From Alphaproteobacteria bacterium (lineage in GTDB: Bacteria; Pseudomonadota; Alphaproteobacteria; UBA6615), in the NCBI GenBank assembly GCA_021774575.1, contig JAJFIX010000014.1, forward strand, positions 24,779 to 88,778: a stretch of 64,000 nucleotides of DNA, in the 5' to 3' direction. Below the pieces are notes generated by a model. That model was given only the letters and a program-made list of their open reading frames with translations. It was not told the DNA's origin and did no database searches. Positions 17,173 through 23,239 of this stretch are shown here, one piece after another (position 1 is the first letter of the stretch; every line of letters begins with the position of its first letter). The position numbers and the translations under genes are program-made.

Positions 17173-18315
17173 GTGAGCGGTGGACCGCTTGATATTTTGC
17201 CGGTCAATGACCGCACGGACCTAGATGCGTTTATCCGGTTGCCGTGGACGATTTACCAAGACGATCCAAGTTGGATACCGCCCTTGGTTTTTGAGCGCAA
17301 AGAGCATCTCGACCCGGCGAAAAACCCCTATTTTCAGCATGCGGAAGTTGGGCTCTGGCTGGCCCGACGGAACGGACGGCCGGTAGGACGTATCTCGGCA
17401 CAAATAGATCGTGCCTACCTCGAGCGCTATGATGACGCCACCGGCCATTTCGGCATGTTGGAGGCCGAAAATGATGGGGCTGTGTTTTCGGGGCTATTTG
17501 CGGCGGCGACGGAATGGTTACGGGCGCGGGGTATGACCCGGGCGGTGGGACCATTTAATCTGTCGATCAATGAGGAATCGGGACTGCTCATTGACGGTTT
17601 TGATACTCCACCGTCGATCATGATGGGACATGCAAAACCCTATTATGCGCCGAGGGTCGAGGCCATGGGTTTTGCCAAGGTAAAGAATCTTCTGTGTTAC
17701 CATTACACAATAGATGACCCTATTCCGGCCCAGGTTGGCCGGTTTGTCGCCAGAGCTATGGGTGATCAAGGACTGGTCGTGCGCCACGTTAAACTGGCTG
17801 ATTTATCCAACGAACTGGCGCGCATCCTTGATATCTTTAATGATGCTTGGTCGCAAAACTGGGGGTTTGTGCCGATGTCCGACGCCGAAATTAGCCATAT
17901 GGCGAAGGCTCTGCGGCCGATCTTGCGACCTCAGTCGGCGGTGATTGCCGAACTTAACGGCGCGCCGGTGGCGATGGCGGTGAGCCTGCCAAATATCAAC
18001 GAGGCGATCGCCGATCTAAACGGTCGGATGCTGCCCTTCGGCTGGTTAAAATTATTATGGCGGATCAAGGTGAAAACACCGAAATCCCTTCGCATTCCCT
18101 TGATGGGCGTGCGCCGAGCCTACCAGGGTACGCCCTTAGGCGCTGGTCTCGCATTCACCGTGATCAAAACTCTACGCGATGCGCAGGAGGGACTTGGGGT
18201 TGAGACCGGTGAACTTTCCTGGATCCTCGATGACAATTTGGCGATGCAGCGAATGATCGAGCAACTCGGGGCCCGAGTTTATAAAACCTATCGCATATAT
18301 GAGCGCGCCCTGTGA
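17173..18315 (+). CDS. cerS: GNAT-fold N-acyltransferase, candidate bacterial ceramide synthase
   Basis: The 380-residue protein has GNAT-like features: VGLWLARRNGRPVGRISAQID near 65 and a second half with IAELNGAPVAMAVSLPNINEAI near 255, then GAGLAFTVIKTLRDAQEGLGVETGELSWILDDN and an ARVYKTYRIYER end. From memory, the bacterial ceramide synthase of Caulobacter (bCerS), which acylates 3-ketosphinganine, is a protein of this type in the sphingolipid locus. The presence of serine palmitoyltransferase, ACP, reductase and acyl ligase about 10 kb away supports that role; a family-level GNAT call is safe. The start is GTG: an in-frame stop lies five codons upstream. The stop overlaps the next GTG start. 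Confidence 0.72.
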   Translation: MSGGPLDILPVNDRTDLDAFIRLPWTIYQDDPSWIPPLVFERKEHLDPAKNPYFQHAEVGLWLARRNGRPVGRISAQIDRAYLERYDDATGHFGMLEAENDGAVFSGLFAAATEWLRARGMTRAVGPFNLSINEESGLLIDGFDTPPSIMMGHAKPYYAPRVEAMGFAKVKNLLCYHYTIDDPIPAQVGRFVARAMGDQGLVVRHVKLADLSNELARILDIFNDAWSQNWGFVPMSDAEISHMAKALRPILRPQSAVIAELNGAPVAMAVSLPNINEAIADLNGRMLPFGWLKLLWRIKVKTPKSLRIPLMGVRRAYQGTPLGAGLAFTVIKTLRDAQEGLGVETGELSWILDDNLAMQRMIEQLGARVYKTYRIYERAL

Positions 18316-19109
18316 CCGACCCCGTTCCCATGCCGGCTATCGTTTTGGCCGCTGACCGGGGGCCGAGCGACCCGGTGGCGCGTGCCGCTGGGGTGGCGTC
18401 TAAATGCCTGGCTCCGGTAGTAGGTATTGCGATGATCGAGCGCGTGGTTACGACGCTGGCAGCCAGTCCTTGGGTTGGTCGGATTATCGTTGTGCAAAAT
18501 GCCCGCGACGACTTGATGCAATGTGAAGTATTGGCGCGCCTCGCAAAAGAGGGTCGCTTGTTCACTGTCGCTGCCGAGCCGACACCGAGCCTGAGTGCCC
18601 TTCGCGGGATTGACATGTGTGCCGATGAATTCCCGATTTTGATAACGACCGCCGATCATCCGCTGCTGACCGGCGAAGTGATTGAATATTTCAGCGCACA
18701 TGCGTTCAGATCAGGGGCCGATATCGCGGCTGGTGTGGTGGCTGCCAGCCTTATTCGAAACCGGTTTCCCGACGCTGTTAGGACATATTTAAACTTTCGC
18801 GATGGCGGGTATTCCGGGGCAAATCTTTTTGCCTTGCTCGGCCCGGACGGAAAAAAAGCGGTCGCCTTTTGGCGTCGGGTTGAAACGCAACGCAAGCGTC
18901 CCTGGCGCATTGCAAAGGTATTTGGGTGGCGGCTGTTGGCAGGATATTTGACGCGCACTTGGACGCTCGATGGTGCTCTAGAGCGGGCGTCGGCCCGGCT
19001 GGGTGTCAAGGCATATGGGGTGAAAATTCCCTATGCCGAAGCTGCGGTGGATGTCGATAAGCCAGCGGATCTAGTCTTGGCCGAACGGATATTAGGCGCG
19101 TCCGGATAA
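18312..19109 (+). CDS. MobA-like nucleotidyltransferase
   Basis: A 265-residue NTP-transferase-fold protein. The N-terminal AIVLAADRGPSDPVARAAGVASKCLAPVVG corresponds to the nucleotide loop, with Arg and the conserved Lys of SKCLAPV. ILITTADHPLL near residue 115 supplies the metal-binding Asp (the usual DxP region), and VDVDKPADL near the C-terminus is typical. It begins with GTG inside the stop of the candidate ceramide synthase gene, so the two are translationally coupled. It may activate a headgroup precursor as a nucleotide ester. Its 3' end overlaps the convergent nucleotidyltransferase by 18 bases. Confidence 0.75.
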   Translation: MTDPVPMPAIVLAADRGPSDPVARAAGVASKCLAPVVGIAMIERVVTTLAASPWVGRIIVVQNARDDLMQCEVLARLAKEGRLFTVAAEPTPSLSALRGIDMCADEFPILITTADHPLLTGEVIEYFSAHAFRSGADIAAGVVAASLIRNRFPDAVRTYLNFRDGGYSGANLFALLGPDGKKAVAFWRRVETQRKRPWRIAKVFGWRLLAGYLTRTWTLDGALERASARLGVKAYGVKIPYAEAAVDVDKPADLVLAERILGASG

Positions 19110-19877
19110 AGTCAGCATACTGGGGTTGGCGCTGGGATCGGCACTGCGCCACCGGTCTACCATTTCCTTGGCGATCGCGAGGTCGTGGGGATAATCAATT
19201 TCACACCATTCCATGCCTTCGATGGATAGGGTCGAAACTTCGGTCTCGGTGGCAAGGGTGGCGATCACCGAAAGATACCAGCGCTTCAGAGCGGCCGGGG
19301 CCAGCATTGCGCGCTCAAGAGCAGAGACGAGTTTACCGGGGCCGTCATCGCGAAACAGCAGCATCCCTATAGATTCACCATTGACCGTATCGAGGGCGAG
19401 TTTTTTGCCGATATCGACCAGCCGCCGACCATCGAGCACGACCTTCATATCGTCTTCGTCATAACGTTCTTTCACGTCGATAGTGACGGTTATCGGCGCA
19501 CGAGTACTGGCCAGTAAAGTTTCGAGCACCGGTATACTGAATAATGTGTCGCTGTTGAGCAGGAGGAAATCTCCAACCATTTCCGGTCGCGCCATCCAGA
19601 CGCTGACCAGGTTATCGGTCAGGGCGTGAAAGGGATTATAGAGGCTGGTGATCCGGCAACCGGGATGACGCGCCTGGGCGGCAGCGACAGCCGAGCGGAC
19701 GGCATCCATATTGAAGCCGCCAACAAACACAATCTCCTCGACGCCGCAGGCGGCCAGATGGTCGACTTGCCAGTCGAATTGCGACTTGCCGCCGATGTCG
19801 AGCAGTGCTTTCGGCAGGCTTTCGGTCAGGGGCAGCAGGCGCTTACCTTGACCGGCGCCGATAATTAGTGCTTTCAA
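19092..19877 (-). CDS. Sugar/alcohol-phosphate nucleotidylyltransferase (LicC or inositol-phosphate cytidylyltransferase type)
   Basis: The 261-residue protein starts with MKALIIGAGQGKRLLPLTESLPKALLDIGG, the complete signature loop of NTP_transferase enzymes (GxGxR...PKxL). FLLLNSDTLF near 105 carries the metal-binding Asp, and MEWCEIDYPHDLAIAKEM near 225-240 resembles the C-terminal motif of phosphocholine or myo-inositol-phosphate cytidylyltransferases. It probably makes a CDP-alcohol from CTP. In this locus that product could feed the CDP-alcohol phosphotransferase domain encoded downstream. It stands alone on the minus strand, with its 3' end inside the MobA-like gene. Confidence 0.82.
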   Translation of the reverse strand: MKALIIGAGQGKRLLPLTESLPKALLDIGGKSQFDWQVDHLAACGVEEIVFVGGFNMDAVRSAVAAAQARHPGCRITSLYNPFHALTDNLVSVWMARPEMVGDFLLLNSDTLFSIPVLETLLASTRAPITVTIDVKERYDEDDMKVVLDGRRLVDIGKKLALDTVNGESIGMLLFRDDGPGKLVSALERAMLAPAALKRWYLSVIATLATETEVSTLSIEGMEWCEIDYPHDLAIAKEMVDRWRSADPSANPSMLTLSGRA

Positions 19878-19978
19878 AGGATGAGTGACTTTCTAGATGT
19901 TATGTCTGCTTGATCACATTTTCCACCAGGACCGTCAAGGCTCGACGATCCGATTATGGGGGCTAATTTTCTTCCGTC

Positions 19979-20875
19979 ATGTTTACGCTAGCCCATTTCT
20001 CCGACCCTCATCTAGGTCCGCTGCCCAAAATTCGCCCGGTCGAATTATTTGGCAAGCGGTTTTTTGGTTACCTTTCTTGGACGCGCCGCCGCCGGGCCAT
20101 TCATCGGCCTGAGGTTTTGGATGTATTGGGCCGTGACCTGGCAGATATTGGTCCCGACCATATTGCGATCACCGGCGATCTCACCAATATTTCACTTCCC
20201 GGCGAATTTGGGCAGGTCGCGAGCTGGCTGCGAACCATTGCCAGGCCGGACCAGCTGACAGTGGTTCCAGGAAATCACGACGCTTATGTCGCTCAAAACT
20301 GGGATCAATCGCTTGGCCAATGGGCCGAATTTATGTCTGGTGATGATGGAAGATGCTCGCATCCGTTTATCCGCCGACGGGGTTCCGTGGCGATCATCGG
20401 CCTCAGCAGTGGCGTGCCGACACCGATTGGCTTTGCGTCCGGGAAACTGGGGCGCGACCAACTCGCGCGGTTGGAAATGAACTTAAAGGCGTTGGGCGCC
20501 GATGGGGCGTTTCGGATCATACTCCTGCACCATCCGCCGCAATTGGGGGCAACCGCATGGCGCAAGCGCCTCGTCGATGCGCCGGAATTTCGTGAAATTA
20601 TCAACCGGGCCGGGGCGGAATTGATCCTGCATGGCCATAATCACGCCTTTGTCTCGGCGCGGCTAGCAGCCGGGCACGGGGAAGTTCGTGTGTTCGGCGT
20701 GCCCTCAGCATCGGCGGCGCAGGCCGGGCATAAACCGCAGGCTCATTATTGCCTCTATGGAATTGAGCAAACCGGCGACGGGTGGGATGTCGCCGTGCGA
20801 ACAAGGGGCTTGGATTTGCAACAGGGTATTTTTGCCGACATCTCTACCCAAGAATTCTCAGTCGGTCATGGATAG
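19979..20875 (+). CDS. Calcineurin-like metallophosphoesterase
   Basis: All five blocks of the metallophosphoesterase active site are present in 298 residues: FSDPHLG (residues 8-11 region), AITGDLTN near 65, VVPGNHDAY near 98, LLHHPP near 183 and LHGHNH near 220. It should hydrolyse phosphomonoesters, diesters or nucleotide-lipid pyrophosphates, in the manner of CpdA or LpxH; the substrate is not evident. Between two nucleotidyltransferases and the lipid-headgroup operon it could remove or recycle a nucleotide lipid, which is inference. It ends overlapping the DUF2141 gene by ten bases. Confidence 0.88.
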   Translation: MFTLAHFSDPHLGPLPKIRPVELFGKRFFGYLSWTRRRRAIHRPEVLDVLGRDLADIGPDHIAITGDLTNISLPGEFGQVASWLRTIARPDQLTVVPGNHDAYVAQNWDQSLGQWAEFMSGDDGRCSHPFIRRRGSVAIIGLSSGVPTPIGFASGKLGRDQLARLEMNLKALGADGAFRIILLHHPPQLGATAWRKRLVDAPEFREIINRAGAELILHGHNHAFVSARLAAGHGEVRVFGVPSASAAQAGHKPQAHYCLYGIEQTGDGWDVAVRTRGLDLQQGIFADISTQEFSVGHG

Positions 20876-21384
20876 GTGAGCGTGACCTGCAATTCCCCGA
20901 AGTTTTCTTCAACAGTGAAAACCGCTTCGCTGTGCTCGGGCAGTCCACCATCCAGGCTAGGGTTGTTGGAAAAAGCGGCCCCCTCCCGAGGGCGACCAAA
21001 CAGGCTGACGTCGAATTTTCTGTTGCCGTTTTCATCGTGATAGACAACCAGCGCATATCGCCCCGGCGAGGGGGCATCGATGCAGAGCTTTACCGTTCCG
21101 CGACTGGCGGGCACGCGCGTTTTTTTCACGCTGCGTCCCCGGGATAAATAGTTGCGCGGATTGTCGTCATAAAGCACGGCGGCCAATAGGCCGTTTGAAC
21201 TACGCAAACCGTCAACCGTGATGTCGATATGGACCGCGTCGGCCGCGCAGGCGTGGGGACCGGTAAAGGCTGATCTCTCGGGTGGTATGGCCGCAGCGGT
21301 GTGAGAAAAAAGGGCAAGAAAAATTGCCGCCAATACCGGCAAAACCGAATCGGGTCGCCTATCCAAGCGATTGGTTTCTGACAT
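20866..21384 (-). CDS. Secreted DUF2141 family protein
   Basis: About 172 residues with a signal peptide (SVLPVLAAIFLALFSHTAAA) and a compact beta-sandwich-like domain. It contains ITVDGLRSSNGLLAAVLYDD, PGRYALVVYHDENGNRKFD and the ending EVTLTYP-like strand typical of DUF2141. Residues DENGNRKFD look like a metal-binding loop. The function is unknown. A start at 21420 would add 12 residues and keeps a longer basic n-region; I prefer 21384 (MSETNRLD). It is divergent from the HIT-like gene and converges on the phosphoesterase gene. Confidence 0.8.
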   Translation of the reverse strand: MSETNRLDRRPDSVLPVLAAIFLALFSHTAAAIPPERSAFTGPHACAADAVHIDITVDGLRSSNGLLAAVLYDDNPRNYLSRGRSVKKTRVPASRGTVKLCIDAPSPGRYALVVYHDENGNRKFDVSLFGRPREGAAFSNNPSLDGGLPEHSEAVFTVEENFGELQVTLTYP

Positions 21385-21514
21385 GAGGTCTGATCTCCCT
21401 TTGATTACGGGCGTTTTCAAATTCCCTCACGGCACGGCAGACAGGGCTGGCACTGCCGCTCTATACTGACGCTTCCCTCTCAACGCGCACTTTATCGCCT
21501 TCAGGTATGAATAA

Positions 21515-21976
21515 ATGGTGACAAAATCAAGCGCTCCTAATCCCACTGCGGCCAAATTCGGCTATCCCGGCACTGTTATTTGCGAATTCGACCATTGGGT
21601 CGTCCTGTTGCGACCGCAGCAATGCACTCTCGGTGCCCTGGTTCTTGTCTGCACCGATGAGGCGGCTGCATTCTCCGACATTTCATCTCAAGCATTTGCC
21701 GAATTCGGAACGGTGATCGTGGCTATCGAGCGGGGGTTAACCGCCTTTCGCCCCTATCGAAAAATCAACTATCTGATGCTGATGATGAAGGATAAGGATG
21801 TCCATTTCCACGTCTTGCCTCGATACGACCAAGACCAGGAATTTGAGGGCAGAACCTTTTCCGATGCTGGCTGGCCTGGTCCGCCGGATTTGACGGCGGG
21901 ACCATTGCTCGAAGACGAGTTGCGGGCGCAATTGGTGGCAGGTGTGCGCCGCAATTGGGACGCTGCGACCGGGTGA
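21515..21976 (+). CDS. HIT-like (histidine triad) protein
   Basis: A 153-residue protein with the HIT fold order: FDHWVVLLRPQQCTLGALVLV near the N-terminus and KDVHFHVLPRYDQD near residue 104. The catalytic middle histidine and the third histidine of the triad are kept (VHFHV), but the first position is Asp instead of His. HIT enzymes hydrolyse or transfer nucleoside monophosphates. The gene begins the plus-strand operon lptF-lptG/CDP-transferase-kinase-Tam41-like, so a nucleotide-related role in CDP-lipid metabolism is plausible but not shown. The end lies 31 bases before the lptF start. Confidence 0.75.
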   Translation: MVTKSSAPNPTAAKFGYPGTVICEFDHWVVLLRPQQCTLGALVLVCTDEAAAFSDISSQAFAEFGTVIVAIERGLTAFRPYRKINYLMLMMKDKDVHFHVLPRYDQDQEFEGRTFSDAGWPGPPDLTAGPLLEDELRAQLVAGVRRNWDAATG

Positions 21977-22007
21977 CCGGTTGCCCTCGCGTATTAATGG
22001 CAAATCG

Positions 22008-23231
22008 ATGAACACGGTCGGCACCTATGTATTACGCCAATCGCTGAAACCCTTCTTGTTGATCATTGGGGTTGCCTTGGCCCTCTTATTGGTCGAGCGG
22101 GCCTTGCGATTGCTCGACCAAGTTTTGGGGTTTGGCGGGTCACCGGTGCTATTGCTGGAAATGCTGGCCTTTCTCATCCCCCATTATATGGCGCTGGCTT
22201 TGCCGGCGGGTTTTTACCTCGGGGTTCTGCTCACCTTTAGTGCGATGAATGATCGCCATGAGTTGGATGCGCTGGGCTCGGCAGGGGTTGGCTTGCTGCA
22301 ACTCGTCCGACCGCTGCTGTTATTTGGTCTCGCACTGGGCCTGTTTGCCGCCCTGAACGCCAATTATGCCCAACCCTATTCACGCTATATTTATCGGTCG
22401 CTGATCCATTTTGTCGCTGAGAGTTCGATCAGCGGCTATCTGCGCGAGCGGACTGCGGTAGAGGTCGGGCGTTACACGTTTCTGGCGGATCGCATTCGCC
22501 CGACCAGCCGGCGCTATGACAAGATGTTTATTTACGAAGAAACAAGTGACGGACGAACGATCGCCACGACCGCCGAGCGCGCTTCTTTGTCGCCGATCGA
22601 AGATGGGCGGCGAATGACCCTGGTGCTCGAAAACGGCGTGCGCATGTCCAGTGCGCCGGTCTTAGCGGATGCTGATGGGTCGTCGTCGGGCGGAACCGGT
22701 CCCGACGAGTTGGTGTTTGAGCGGATCGAGTTTCCAATCGCTATCGACGACCCCGGGGTTTTTCGGCGGCGTGGGCAGGATGAACGCGAATTAACCATTT
22801 TCGAACTCTGGCTAATGCGCGATACGCCGCCGCCTGGCACCGAGACAGCGGAAATGGTGGCGGAACTAAACGATCGGCTTGTACGTGCCATATCGATTGT
22901 CTTTTTGCCCTTTATGGCGATCGGACTGGCGATTGGACCGCGACGGTCCCACCGCGCTTACAATATCGCAACGGCCTTTGTGCTCATCATCATCTACAAT
23001 GAGGCCTTGAGTATTGGGAAATTTGCCACCGAAGAAGCCAAATTGACACCCTTCATCAATCAATGGCTGCCCTTGCTCGTGTTTATCGGCCTCAGCCTAT
23101 ATGTTTTCTTGCGGGCTATGGCCAGGGTGCCGAGCGGCCAGTCACTACCGGCGCCCATCCTTTGGGCTGAGGCTGGGGTGCGCCTCGTCTGGCGGATGAT
23201 CTGGGCCAAGCTGAGCCGCAGGACCGGGTAA
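22008..23231 (+). CDS. lptF: LptF/YjgP-type lipid export permease
   Basis: The 407-residue product has the LptF/LptG plan. Three N-terminal helices (YVLRQSLKPFLLIIGVALALLLVERAL, LLLEMLAFLIPHYMALALPAGFYLGVLLTFSAM, LVRPLLLFGLALGLFAAL) are followed by a periplasmic beta-jellyroll of about 160 residues (residues 130-285) and three more helices. In the LPS pathway LptF and LptG extract lipid from the inner membrane with the LptB ATPase. Here it is cotranscribed with lipid-headgroup genes, which suggests a sphingolipid client. The ATG at 22008 starts at the family's usual N-terminus. The next gene follows after eight bases. Confidence 0.85.
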   Translation: MNTVGTYVLRQSLKPFLLIIGVALALLLVERALRLLDQVLGFGGSPVLLLEMLAFLIPHYMALALPAGFYLGVLLTFSAMNDRHELDALGSAGVGLLQLVRPLLLFGLALGLFAALNANYAQPYSRYIYRSLIHFVAESSISGYLRERTAVEVGRYTFLADRIRPTSRRYDKMFIYEETSDGRTIATTAERASLSPIEDGRRMTLVLENGVRMSSAPVLADADGSSSGGTGPDELVFERIEFPIAIDDPGVFRRRGQDERELTIFELWLMRDTPPPGTETAEMVAELNDRLVRAISIVFLPFMAIGLAIGPRRSHRAYNIATAFVLIIIYNEALSIGKFATEEAKLTPFINQWLPLLVFIGLSLYVFLRAMARVPSGQSLPAPILWAEAGVRLVWRMIWAKLSRRTG

Positions 23232-23239
23232 TCCGAAAT

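Noticed and set aside
21942..23231. Treating LptF/LptG here simply as the housekeeping LPS transport pair
   Set aside because: The usual neighbour pepA is missing and the genes sit in a lipid-headgroup operon with a fused transferase; the housekeeping role cannot be fully excluded without the rest of the genome.
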